Assembly (NCBI GenBank): GCA_963770375.1
Contig: CAVYPM010000009.1
Location: forward strand, 62,001-126,000
From: DASVBE01 sp963770375
GTDB taxonomy: Bacteria; Actinomycetota; Actinomycetes; Streptosporangiales; Streptosporangiaceae
Direction of reading: 5' to 3'
Length of the DNA: 64,000 bases
Shown: piece by piece, positions 17,100-25,670 of the stretch
Position numbering within the stretch: the stretch's first letter is position 1
Layout: each line of letters starts with the position of its first letter
Notes under the pieces: generated by a model
What the model saw: only the letters and a program-made list of their open reading frames with translations
What the model was told of the DNA's origin: nothing
The model's database searches: none
Position numbers and translations under genes: made by a program

Positions 17100-17918
17100 G
17101 TGGCCACCTATGACTGCCTGACGTTCCTGACCGATTACGGGCTTGAGGACGGATTCGTTGCTGCTTGCCACGGGGTGGCGGCCCGGATCCTGCCCAGCAT
17201 CCGGCTGATAGACATCACTCATCTGGTACCGCCCGGCGATGTGCGCCGGGGCGCCGCGGTGCTCGCCCAGACCATCCCCTACCTGCCGCCTGCCGTGCAC
17301 GTCGCGGTAGTGGACCCGGGGGTGGGCACGGCCCGCCGCGGGGTTGCCATCCAGGCCGGGGACGGGATTCTGGTCGGCCCCGACAACGGGCTGCTGTCCT
17401 GGGCGATTGCCGCGCTCGGCGGCGCCCAGCGGGCCTGCCAGCTGACCAACGGCGAGTGGTGGCTGCACCCGGTGTCGCCCACCTTCCACGGCCGGGACAT
17501 CTTCACCCCGGTGGCCGCCCGGCTGGCGGCCGGCGGCAACTTCGCCGAGGCGGGCACCGAGATCGACGTCGCGGAACTGGTCGCGCTGCCCGCGCCGACC
17601 AGCCGGGTGCGCGACGGCGAGGCCGAGGGCGAGGTGATGTCGGTGGACCGGTTCGGCAACGTGCAGCTGTCCATCGCCGCCGCCGACGCGGACTCGCTGG
17701 GCCTGGGCTTCGGCTCGCCGGTCGTGGTGCGCTGCGGCCGCCGCCAGCTGACCGTGCCCTACCTGGAGACGTTCGCGGCGGTCGCGCCGGGCGAGATCGT
17801 CGCCTACACCGACAGCGCCGGCCTGATCTCGCTGGCCGTCAACGCGGGCGACGCGGCCGAGCAGCTGGGCCTGCCGCCGGGCGCGCACGTGCGGCTGTCC
17901 GCGGCCCGGCCGTCCTGA
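17100..17918 (+). CDS. S-adenosyl-L-methionine hydrolase (adenosine-forming), DUF62 family
   Basis: 272 residues, the usual length. LTFLTDYGLEDGFVAACHG carries the N-terminal Asp used to orient the ribose hydroxyls; DITHLVPPGDVRRGA, VVDPGVGTARRGVA and VGPDNGLLSWA are family motifs, and a C-terminal beta domain includes RFGNVQLS. Related to fluorinases, these enzymes use an activated water to split SAM into adenosine and methionine. The start is a GTG at 17100, divergent from DUF3263. It lies 3 kb from the SAM-sensing thrC leader; any functional link is only an inference. Confidence 0.88.
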   Translation: MATYDCLTFLTDYGLEDGFVAACHGVAARILPSIRLIDITHLVPPGDVRRGAAVLAQTIPYLPPAVHVAVVDPGVGTARRGVAIQAGDGILVGPDNGLLSWAIAALGGAQRACQLTNGEWWLHPVSPTFHGRDIFTPVAARLAAGGNFAEAGTEIDVAELVALPAPTSRVRDGEAEGEVMSVDRFGNVQLSIAAADADSLGLGFGSPVVVRCGRRQLTVPYLETFAAVAPGEIVAYTDSAGLISLAVNAGDAAEQLGLPPGAHVRLSAARPS

Positions 17919-18028
17919 CCGCGGCGGGCGAATTCAGCACCTTTTCCAACATCTGAGCAAACGGTGCCGAAAAAACCCGTGCGTGGCAGAATGCGGTTAC
18001 CCGCAAGGAAGGCAACGCTGGAGTGCCT

Positions 18029-19858
18029 GTGAGGTTCCCCCGCCCTTCGATGGCACCCGTTGCCGTCGCGGTTGCCGCTGCCATGATCGCGGTGGGCGGC
18101 GGCACGGCCTCCGCGGACACCCCGCGGCAGTCCGAGTGGTGGCTGGCCAAGCTGCACATCCTGGACGCCCAGAAGATCAGCCAGGGCTCCGGGGTCACGA
18201 TCGCGGTGCTGAGCACCGGCACCGCCAGCACTGCGCCGGACATCGCCGGGTCGGTCACCAACGGGCCGGACTACAGCAACTCCGGCCGGTCAAGCGGCGG
18301 GCCGTTCTACGGGATCCAGGGCACCGAGCTGGCCAGCCTGATCGTGGGGCACGGGCACGGCCCCAATCACGCTGACGGGATCCTCGGCGTGGCCCCGGCC
18401 GCCAAGATCCTCTCCATCCGGGTCACGCTGGACAGCGGCGACCCGGAGCTGAGCAACAGCCAGATCGCGGCGGGCCTGCCGGCCTCGATCGCCAAAGGCA
18501 TCCGGTACGCGGCCAGGACCGGCGCGACCGTCATCGAGCTTCCCCTGGATCCGGCGGCCGAGTCGGCCACCGGCACGCCGGGCGCCACCGCCATCGCCGG
18601 GCCCAGCCAGGCGGAGAAGGACGCGATCGCGTTCGCGCTCAGCAAGGGCGCCGTGCTGGTCGCGCCAGCCGGCGACGACGGCGCGTCCAGCCACGCGATC
18701 GCCAACTACCCGGCCGCGTTCCCCGGCGTCATCTCCGTCGGCGCGTTCGACAGCACGATGGACAAGGCCCCGTTCTCCAGCAAGCAGGCGTACGTGAAGA
18801 TCACCGCGGCGGGCCTGGGAGTGACCGCCGCCACGCCCGCCGGCTACACCTCGGTGAACAGCACGGCCGCGGCCGCGGCCCTGGTCACTGGCGTGGTCGC
18901 GCTGGTCCGGTCGGACTTCCCCGCGCTGCCGGTGCAGCAGGTGACCAAGGCCCTGGAGACCAGCACCCAGTTCCGGCACCCCAACGGGGGCGTTCCCGGG
19001 TCCGGGTTCGGCGTGGTCGACGCGATGGCCGCGCTGAAGACGGCGACCCGGATGGCCGAGCCCAAGGGCCAGGCGGCCGGGGCCAACGCGGTGCCGCGGA
19101 TGGCGCCGATGACCCCGGCGATCACCTCGACCAGGGCCACTCTGGCCCACCGGATCGAGCGGGACGCGCTGCTGTCCCTGGCCGTGCTGGTAGCCCTGCT
19201 CGCGCTGGTCGGGCTGATCGTGCTGGCCCGGCGCTACCGGCCAGGGTCGCGCCGCGGGGCCGGGCCGACCCCGCCGCAGCCCGCCGACCGCCCGCTGCTC
19301 GCCTCGGTCGGCGCGGGCGGCCAGCCCGCGCCCGAGTTCCTGCCCGCCCCCGGCCCGGGCGGCGGCCTGGGCGGCGCGAACTACCCGCCCGGTTTCGAGC
19401 CGGCCGCCGCGTTCGGCGGTCCCGGCCGCCCGGGCCTGAACGGGGACGTCTCCCTCAACGGGGCCAGCGCCCTGGGCGGGCTCGGCCCGCAGGCCGACGC
19501 CGCGCCGTTCCCGCCCGCCCCGGCGGCCGGCCGGCACAGCGCGGACAGCCCCGGCTGGCCCCGGCACGGCGGCCGGTCCGCGGTGCCCCGGCCCAAGGTG
19601 AGCGGCCGCCCGCCGTGGGAGCCCGCGCTCAAGCCGGATTCCGAACTGCCGTGGACCGCGGGCCCCGCAGCGCCGCCCGCCCCGGTCCCGCCCGCGCCCC
19701 AGCTGACCGCCTCGCTGCCGCCGCCCGCCCGGCCGAACCGGCCTGAGCCCGCGGGCGACTCGGCCTGGGAAACCGGCCCGGCCCCGCCGAACGGCGAGCC
19801 AACGGCTCCACCGGGGCGAACGGCTACTGGGCCGCGCCGGTGCTGCCCGGTGACCTGA
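18029..19858 (+). CDS. Secreted membrane-anchored subtilisin-like pseudoprotease (C-terminus frameshifted)
   Basis: A signal peptide (residues 1-29, ending TASA) precedes a subtilase-fold domain. The catalytic Asp position reads VLSTG (Ser, about residue 62), the His position reads QGTE (Gln, about 97), the oxyanion Asn position reads PAGDDG (Asp, about 216) and the Ser position reads STAAAAALVTG (Ala, about 280). A membrane helix near residue 390 is followed by a Pro/Gly-rich cytoplasmic tail. The layout resembles mycosins of type VII secretion, but no ESX genes are near. GTG 18029 has GGAG five bases upstream; GTG 18023 is also possible. The frame should probably continue to 20019 (see next entry). 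Confidence 0.85.
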   Translation: MRFPRPSMAPVAVAVAAAMIAVGGGTASADTPRQSEWWLAKLHILDAQKISQGSGVTIAVLSTGTASTAPDIAGSVTNGPDYSNSGRSSGGPFYGIQGTELASLIVGHGHGPNHADGILGVAPAAKILSIRVTLDSGDPELSNSQIAAGLPASIAKGIRYAARTGATVIELPLDPAAESATGTPGATAIAGPSQAEKDAIAFALSKGAVLVAPAGDDGASSHAIANYPAAFPGVISVGAFDSTMDKAPFSSKQAYVKITAAGLGVTAATPAGYTSVNSTAAAAALVTGVVALVRSDFPALPVQQVTKALETSTQFRHPNGGVPGSGFGVVDAMAALKTATRMAEPKGQAAGANAVPRMAPMTPAITSTRATLAHRIERDALLSLAVLVALLALVGLIVLARRYRPGSRRGAGPTPPQPADRPLLASVGAGGQPAPEFLPAPGPGGGLGGANYPPGFEPAAAFGGPGRPGLNGDVSLNGASALGGLGPQADAAPFPPAPAAGRHSADSPGWPRHGGRSAVPRPKVSGRPPWEPALKPDSELPWTAGPAAPPAPVPPAPQLTASLPPPARPNRPEPAGDSAWETGPAPPNGEPTAPPGRTATGPRRCCPVT

Positions 19859-20019
19859 ACCCGACCGGGCGCCGCGAGTTCACCGGGGCCCAGGACCTGA
19901 GCCCGGCGCACGGCGGCCCGCCGCCGCCGATGCGGCCTCTGCCGGAGCCGCCCGATGCGGACCAGACCGATGCGTTCCCGGTCTACCCGGCCGAGTCCCA
20001 TTGGCCCACCGACCGCTGA
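19801..20019 (+). other. Out-of-frame continuation of the pseudo-subtilase tail
   Basis: Beyond 19800 the +2 frame reads NGSTGANGYWAAPVLPG and on to a TGA at 20017, with G or C at nearly every third position. The preceding frame instead degenerates and stops at 19858. Adding one base at the GAGCC/AACGG junction would restore a single frame with the repeating PNGEP/NGSTG character. This is a one-base deletion, either an assembly error or a real change confined to the disordered tail. Confidence 0.7.
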
Positions 20020-20038
20020 CCGCTACCCCGGCGGGCGG

Positions 20039-20767
20039 CTACTTCGGCCGGCGCCCGCTGGCCTGCTGAGCGGCCTTCTCCTGGGCGATCTCCTCTTTCC
20101 GCACCGAGGCGTACGTCGGCACGTACTCCTGGCCGGAGAGCTTCCCGATGGCCTCCATGACCGTGTCGGTGACCGCGCGGCGCTGCCGGCCGCCGGTGCC
20201 CTCGGCGCGCAGCGCGTCGAAGGTCAGCGGCGAGCCGATCTTGACCTGGATCCGGTACAGCTTCGGCACCGTGTGCCCGGGCGGCAGCACACGGTCCGTG
20301 CCGATCATCGCGACCGGAATGACTGGCACCCCGGAGTTCAGCGCCAGCCAGCCGATCCCGGTCCGGCCCCGGTACAGCCGGCCGTCGGGGGACCGGGTGC
20401 CCTCGGGGTAGATGCCGAACAGCGCACCGCCGTTGACCCGCTCCAGCGCGGCCTCGAGCATGGCCTGCGCGGCCCGTGCGCCGCCCCGGTCCACCGACAG
20501 CTGGTTGGTGGCCCGCATGTACATCGCGGTCACCCGGTCGACCAGCCGGGTACCGGTGAAGTACTCCGACTTGGCCGCGAACGTGACCGGCCGGCTGACC
20601 ACGAGCGGCAGGAAGATCGAGTCGAGGATCGACAGATGGTTGGAGGCGAGCAGCGCTCCGCCGGTTTCCGGGATGTTCTCCAGGCCGGTGACCTCCGGCC
20701 GCCACAGCACATGCAGGAACGGGCCCGCCACGACCCGTGATGCCCGGTACTGCACGGGATCCTCCAC
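20039..20767 (-). CDS. 1-acyl-sn-glycerol-3-phosphate acyltransferase (PlsC family)
   Basis: 242 residues. NHLSILD is the catalytic NHx4D motif, and YPEGTRSPDG the glycerol-phosphate binding motif; PVIPVAMIG is a further family block. It would transfer an acyl group onto lysophosphatidic acid at the inner membrane face during phospholipid synthesis. It follows the large membrane-protein gene (20790-23192) on the same strand with 22 bases between, so an operon is likely. The end converges on the pseudo-subtilase gene. Confidence 0.92.
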   Translation of the reverse strand: MEDPVQYRASRVVAGPFLHVLWRPEVTGLENIPETGGALLASNHLSILDSIFLPLVVSRPVTFAAKSEYFTGTRLVDRVTAMYMRATNQLSVDRGGARAAQAMLEAALERVNGGALFGIYPEGTRSPDGRLYRGRTGIGWLALNSGVPVIPVAMIGTDRVLPPGHTVPKLYRIQVKIGSPLTFDALRAEGTGGRQRRAVTDTVMEAIGKLSGQEYVPTYASVRKEEIAQEKAAQQASGRRPK

Positions 20768-20789
20768 TCATCGGGCTGCGGTGGCGCAG

Positions 20790-23192
20790 TCACAGGTTAG
20801 CTCTCCGTTGTTGTTCACGACATAGCGGCTTTACGGAGCCGTCACCGCTGGTCCCGGCCGCGGCGGCCGGATCGGGGACCGCGGCGGTCACCGCGATGAC
20901 GAGCATCAGCGCCAGCGGGATCGCCGCCGCGGGCACCGTCACGCCGGAGTCGTCGGCGATCCAGCCGAGCACCGCGACCAGCCACATCGCGGCCAGCGCG
21001 GGGCGCAGCAGGGGCAGCGCGGCGTACGCCCGGTTGAGGCCGTCCAGCCGGAACCGGTGCGGCCAGGCCAGGATCAGCGCGGCCGCCACGACCACGACGG
21101 GCACGATCGGGCTGTACACGGTGGTGGTCAGCGAGCCGACGTTGGCACTGATCTTGCGCTGCAGGATGCCGCCGGACCCGCCGTGCAGCACGTGCCCGAC
21201 GAACGCGCCGATGTCGGAAGGCCCGGCCGAGGGGACCAGGTAGTCGAGCACAGCGAAGCCGGTTACCAGCACCAGCCCGCTGGCCAGGATGAGAAGCGCG
21301 CGCCGCCAGGTGACCCGGATCCCGGCCACCGCGGCGAGCAGCAGCAGGAAGCCGGGCACCATCGCGATCGTGCCGCCGACCTTGGCGCCGAACCCGGGCC
21401 AGCCCGCGGCCACCACCACGAACAGCGCGATCGCGCTGACCGCCAGGACGGCCCGGCGGCGGCCGCCGGGCTCCGGCTCAGGACCGGCCGCGCCGAGCGC
21501 GGTAGCCGCCCAGGCGGCCAGCAGCAGGCCGGAGGCACCGTACACGCCCAGCGCGTTGTTGCCCACGCCGTAGAACCGGCCTGCCGCCAGCGCGGACAGC
21601 CCGAACGGGGTGCCCAGCTGCAGCCGGGACCCGGTCATCACGTCCAGGCCGATCACCGCCACGGTGACCGCGGCGACCACCCCCGGCGGCCCCAGGGCCT
21701 GTCCCGGAGCCCCAAGCCGGCTCGCGAGCCCCCGCATCCCGCCTGGCGGCGTTGTCGTCGTCGCCCATGGCTCCGCCATGGGCTCCTCCTCCGCCTTGCC
21801 AGCCGGGCGCGGGATGCCCGCTCCCTGATCGACCCGGGACTCCGGGACAGGCCCTAGCGGCCTGCGGCCCCACGGGCCGGCCAGCGCGACCACGGCGATG
21901 ACCGCGGTCCACACCGCGGCCAGCCCGTACAGCAGGACGGCCGGGTGCGGCAGCAGCCACCAGGGCACCAGGCTGGCCAGGAAGGTAGCGGCCGGGACGG
22001 CCCCGGCGGTGACCCCGGCGATCGTGTAGGCGCGGCGGCGGCGCTGGCGCCGGGCCGGGTCCGTGCCCCGCAGCAGCAGCGCGAGCAGCGCGAACACCAC
22101 GCCCTCGCCGAACCCGTAGATCAGGAAGAAGGCCAGCACGGTGGACCGGTACACCTGCGCCGCGGTGTCCTGCCCGGTCAGCCCGCGGACCACGGCGGCC
22201 AGGCTGGTGCCGCCGCGCGGGTCCGCGGTGACCGGCGAGCCGACCGTGGCGGACGGCACGGTCACGCCGCGCCAGCCGAGCACGGTCGGGGTGAGGTCGG
22301 TGATGAGCGTCATCCCCGGCTGCCGGGTGGACGCGGCGGCCAGCCGGCCGGCCTGGTAACCGGGGCCGGTCACGATCACCGCCCGCAGATGCGGCGCCGC
22401 GTCGTCGGCCAGCCCGGCCACCATCAGCCGTGCCCCGGCCGGCTGCTCCGCCGCGATCCGGCCTGCCGCGGCATCCGCGGCCCGCAGCGCGGCGGCACGG
22501 GCCGCAGGGGCGGCCGGGAGCGCGCCGAGATCGATCACAGTGAGCGGGCAGCGGGCCAGGACCTGGCGGGTCACCGCGGCGGCCGACGGCAGGTAGGAGC
22601 CGACGTGGCCGCCCGGGCCGGCCAGCGCCAGGGCCGCCCCCGGCCCGGCCGCGGTCGCGCACCCGCCAGGTCCGGCCGCCCGGGCGAGCAGCCCCCAGTA
22701 CGGGTCATAGTGCAGCGGCTGGTTGGCGGACACGATCCGCCGCATCGCCGGGATCAGCGCGGGCATCCCCGCTGGCGCGCTGACCGGGGCTGTCGTGGCG
22801 GCGCGCACCACCGGCATTGCCGGGCAGGGCGCCGCGGGCCCGCCGCGGGCCGAGCCCGTCCCCGGTGCGAACGAGGGGTACTCCGCCGCCCGGGCGCCCG
22901 AGTTCAGCGTCAGCCAGCCGTCGGCCGGGCAGCTGCGGGTGTGCACCGCGGACACCACCAGCGACCCGGCCGACCCCTTCCTGGCCAGCCGCCACAGGGC
23001 CGGCGTCGCGGTGGCGGACAGGTCGGTCCAGCGCAGCCCGGGCAGTCCCACGACGATGACCGGGCCCGGCTCACCCGGCCCGCCGGCTGCCGCCGCGGCG
23101 CCCGCCGGTGCCGCCAGGCCCGCCAGCACGGCCCCGGCCGCGGCCAGCGCGGCCGCGCCCGCCGGAACGACCCGGCCCAGGCTCAATCTCAC
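20790..23192 (-). CDS. Large conserved membrane protein with extracytoplasmic alkaline-phosphatase-like domain
   Basis: About 800 residues. A signal-like N-terminus (residues 1-33) leads into an alpha/beta domain with VIVVGLPGLRWTDLS and a later VIVTGPGYQ, resembling the alkaline phosphatase/sulfatase fold but without a clear complete metal set. From about residue 370 there are some ten membrane helices in two blocks split by a hydrophilic loop near residue 475. Such proteins are frequent but uncharacterised in actinobacteria. GTG 23192 is preferred because the signal sequence begins there; codons upstream to 23288 are Arg/Gly-rich and approach the 21-bp repeat array. Likely co-transcribed with plsC. 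Confidence 0.72.
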   Translation of the reverse strand: MRLSLGRVVPAGAAALAAAGAVLAGLAAPAGAAAAAGGPGEPGPVIVVGLPGLRWTDLSATATPALWRLARKGSAGSLVVSAVHTRSCPADGWLTLNSGARAAEYPSFAPGTGSARGGPAAPCPAMPVVRAATTAPVSAPAGMPALIPAMRRIVSANQPLHYDPYWGLLARAAGPGGCATAAGPGAALALAGPGGHVGSYLPSAAAVTRQVLARCPLTVIDLGALPAAPAARAAALRAADAAAGRIAAEQPAGARLMVAGLADDAAPHLRAVIVTGPGYQAGRLAAASTRQPGMTLITDLTPTVLGWRGVTVPSATVGSPVTADPRGGTSLAAVVRGLTGQDTAAQVYRSTVLAFFLIYGFGEGVVFALLALLLRGTDPARRQRRRRAYTIAGVTAGAVPAATFLASLVPWWLLPHPAVLLYGLAAVWTAVIAVVALAGPWGRRPLGPVPESRVDQGAGIPRPAGKAEEEPMAEPWATTTTPPGGMRGLASRLGAPGQALGPPGVVAAVTVAVIGLDVMTGSRLQLGTPFGLSALAAGRFYGVGNNALGVYGASGLLLAAWAATALGAAGPEPEPGGRRRAVLAVSAIALFVVVAAGWPGFGAKVGGTIAMVPGFLLLLAAVAGIRVTWRRALLILASGLVLVTGFAVLDYLVPSAGPSDIGAFVGHVLHGGSGGILQRKISANVGSLTTTVYSPIVPVVVVAAALILAWPHRFRLDGLNRAYAALPLLRPALAAMWLVAVLGWIADDSGVTVPAAAIPLALMLVIAVTAAVPDPAAAAGTSGDGSVKPLCREQQRRANL

Positions 23193-23274
23193 GCGGACCA
23201 CCGTATCCGCGCCGCCGTGCCGATTTGCCCCAGCCTCCCGATCCCGCCGCCGCCGGCCACCGGCCCCCGGAATG

Positions 23275-23401
23275 GTTGGTGCCACCAACTAAATTAGTTG
23301 GTGGCACCAACCAACTAGTTGGTGTCACGAACCAGTTGGTTGGTGTCACGTACTAAGTGGTTGGTGCCACGAACCTTTTGGTTGGTGCCGCCAACTATCC
23401 T
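23275..23401. repeat. Six-unit tandem array of a 21-bp dyad repeat
   Basis: GTTGGTG begins at 23275, 23297, 23318, 23339, 23360 and 23381, that is a period of 22 then 21, 21, 21, 21 bases. The unit core is GTTGGTGNCACNAAC, itself a dyad. Units one and two together form a 39-bp perfect palindrome (19-bp arms around one base, 23274-23312). The spacer parts (such as TAAATTA, CAACTA, CAGTTG, TAAGTG, CTTTTG) vary. The array lies in the divergent intergenic region between the membrane-protein gene and the cold-shock gene at 23598. Twenty-one bases is two helical turns, which would put every unit on the same DNA face, as in a multi-site operator. Confidence 0.9.
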
Positions 23402-23597
23402 GGGGGGCGTCGGCGGTCCCGCTGGCCGGCGGCCGGGCGGCCAAACCCTCCGGCGGTATTGCCGCTGGCCAGGAGCGGCGGGGGCGGGAAGGCCGGGCTG
23501 GCGGTATTGAGGCTGCCGTGCCTGTCACCGGGACGATAACCTGGAGCCCGCGCACACCACGTGCCGCCTTCAACCCGCCTCGCGTAAAGGTCTCGCT

Positions 23598-23981
23598 GTG
23601 CCCACTGGCAAGGTCAAGTGGTATGACGCCGACAAAGGGTTCGGCTTCCTCACCCGTGACGACGGGGGTGAGGTCTTCGTGCACTCGTCCGCACTCGTGG
23701 GCAGCGGCACAGTGCTGCGGGCCGGCCAGCGGGTGGAGTTCGGGGTCGCGGAGGGCCGCCGGGGGACCCAGGCCCTGCAGGTCCGCGCGCTCGATCCGGC
23801 ACCGTCGGTGGCCAAGACCGCCGCGAAGAGCCCGGACGAGATGGTTCTCATCGTGGAGGACCTGATCAAGCTGCTCGACGGTGTCTCCAACACCTACCGC
23901 CGCGGCAAGCACCCGGACAGCCGGGACGCCAAGAAGATCGCCGCCGTCCTGCGCGCGGTAGCCGACGACATCGACGCCTGA
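23598..23981 (+). CDS. Cold-shock domain protein with C-terminal extension (CspB-like)
   Basis: 127 residues: an N-terminal cold-shock domain with RNP1 (KGFGFLTR) and RNP2 (VFVHSSAL), then a helical tail of about 60 residues (SPDEMVLIVEDLIKLLDG and DAKKIAAVLRAVADDIDA). This two-part form is typical of an actinobacterial CspB-like group. The GTG at 23598 begins the domain directly. The 197 bases between the repeat array and the start could be a long leader. A nucleic acid chaperone role is expected from the domain; the tail's function is unknown. Confidence 0.9.
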   Translation: MPTGKVKWYDADKGFGFLTRDDGGEVFVHSSALVGSGTVLRAGQRVEFGVAEGRRGTQALQVRALDPAPSVAKTAAKSPDEMVLIVEDLIKLLDGVSNTYRRGKHPDSRDAKKIAAVLRAVADDIDA

Positions 23982-24020
23982 GCCGATCGGCGCCTGAGCC
24001 AAGAGCGGCCACCCTTCCGG

Positions 24021-25511
24021 TTAGACGGCCACCCGGGAGGGTGCGCGGCGGCCTTCCACGATGCGGTGGCGGCGCCGGGCCAGCAGGGTCAGCAGGGCCG
24101 CGGCCAGCCCGGCCGCGGCCACCGTCAGGCCGGCCACGCCGCTGGAGGTCAGCGACATGGCCAGGCCGGCCAGGCCGCCGGCCACCCAGGACAGCTGGTG
24201 CAGGGTCTCGGACGCGGCGAACGTGGACGAGCGGATCTCCTCGCCGGTCTCCTGCTGCAGGATCGAGTCCAGCGCCAGCTTGACCAGGGCCTGGCCCAGC
24301 GCGGCCATCGCGGCCACCACGAGCGCCGCCCAGAGGCCGAAGAACAGCGCGCAGCCGATGCACACCACGGTGGCCAGCCCCAGCATGCCGAACACCAGGA
24401 CCTGCGGGGCCCGCGACTTCAGCCCCGCCCCGATCGCCGTGCCCAGGAACCCGCCCAGCGCGGCCGCGCCGATCATCTCGCCCAGCGCGACCTTGTCCGG
24501 CACCGACCCGAAGTGCACGGTCCGGAGCAGGAACGCCAGGAAGAAGATCATGAAGCCGGAGAACGCGCGCAGCGCCGCGTTGGCGCCCATCGCCTCGGCG
24601 ACCGCCGGTCCCAGGGCCGGGAACCGCCACCGGCTCCGCCGCTCGCGCAGCGGCTGGGTGCCGCCAGGACCCACGTCCTGTTCGCCGGCCGGCGGCTGGC
24701 CGCCGGGCCCGGGCGGCACCGGCTCCGGGCCCTGCGGCCCGCGCTTGAAGACCACCGTGACCTGCTCGGACAGCGGGGTGTCCACCCCGTCAGGCAGCCG
24801 GAACGCCAGCACCATCGCGGCCAGGTAAATCAACGTCCCGATCCGCAGCACCCAGCCGGCCCCGGCCTGCCCGCCGCCGAGCAGCACGGCCAGCCCGGCC
24901 GCCAGCCCGGCCCCGGCCGTGGAGGCGATCAGCGACGCCAGCGACGACCTGGCGTTCGCGGTCACCAGCGTGATCTCGGCCGGCAGCAGCCGCGGCGCGA
25001 TCGCGCTGCGGGTCACGCCGAACGCCTTCTGCAGCACGAGAACGCCGAACGCGGCCGGCAGCAGGGTCAGCGCGTCGTTGTGCGACACCGCCCCGGCCAT
25101 CCCCCAGCACAGCAGGCCGCGGGCGAGCAGCGTGCCGGCCAGGATGAACCGCCGTCCCTGCTGAACCCGGTCCAGCAGCGGGCCGATGAACGGGGCCAGC
25201 ACCGCGAACGGGGCGATGGTGATCAGCAGCGCGAGCGCCACCCGGCCGCGGGCCTGATCCACCGAGGCGCTGAAGAACAACGTGCCCGCCAGGGCCACCG
25301 CCACGAACGCGTCGCCCACGCTGCTGGCCGCGGTGAGCTCGATCAGGTTGGCCAGCCCGGTCCGGCCGGCCCCGCCCGCCCGGGTGAGCCGCCGCATCGC
25401 CCGTTTCGCGCCATTGCCGGCCCGGGCGCTGCCCCGGCCCACGGACCGTGCGGCCGAGACGGCTGAACGCCATCCCCCGCTGTCCCGCGAGCTCTCGCCA
25501 GGCCCGTGCAT
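24021..25511 (-). CDS. MFS transporter
   Basis: About 496 residues with some 12 hydrophobic segments and a hydrophilic central loop (about residues 260-310) that is Gly/Pro-rich. GPLLDRVQQGRRF is a motif-A-like loop. The N-terminal 60 residues are Arg/Gly/Ser-rich and cytoplasmic. The ATG at 25511 has GGAGG only one base away, an unusual spacing, so the true start may be a later codon. The closest resemblance is to proton-driven exporters with unknown substrate. The gene is divergent from DUF3027 by 159 bases. Confidence 0.82.
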   Translation of the reverse strand: MHGPGESSRDSGGWRSAVSAARSVGRGSARAGNGAKRAMRRLTRAGGAGRTGLANLIELTAASSVGDAFVAVALAGTLFFSASVDQARGRVALALLITIAPFAVLAPFIGPLLDRVQQGRRFILAGTLLARGLLCWGMAGAVSHNDALTLLPAAFGVLVLQKAFGVTRSAIAPRLLPAEITLVTANARSSLASLIASTAGAGLAAGLAVLLGGGQAGAGWVLRIGTLIYLAAMVLAFRLPDGVDTPLSEQVTVVFKRGPQGPEPVPPGPGGQPPAGEQDVGPGGTQPLRERRSRWRFPALGPAVAEAMGANAALRAFSGFMIFFLAFLLRTVHFGSVPDKVALGEMIGAAALGGFLGTAIGAGLKSRAPQVLVFGMLGLATVVCIGCALFFGLWAALVVAAMAALGQALVKLALDSILQQETGEEIRSSTFAASETLHQLSWVAGGLAGLAMSLTSSGVAGLTVAAAGLAAALLTLLARRRHRIVEGRRAPSRVAV

Positions 25512-25670
25512 GCCTCCAGTATTCTGCCTCGCGCGGCCGGAAACGACAGTGCCTGCCGGCCGGGACGCCAGTGCCTGCTGGCCGGGATGGCATGGGCCCG
25601 GCGGGCGGGTAGCCTGCACTCCGGGGTTATCCGCACCCTGGCCGCCGCAGATGAGGAACAATTACCGACC

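Noticed and set aside
23275..23401. CRISPR array
   Set aside because: Repeats are 21 bases with almost no unique spacer (about six bases) and no cas genes are in the window; a tandem operator-like array fits better.
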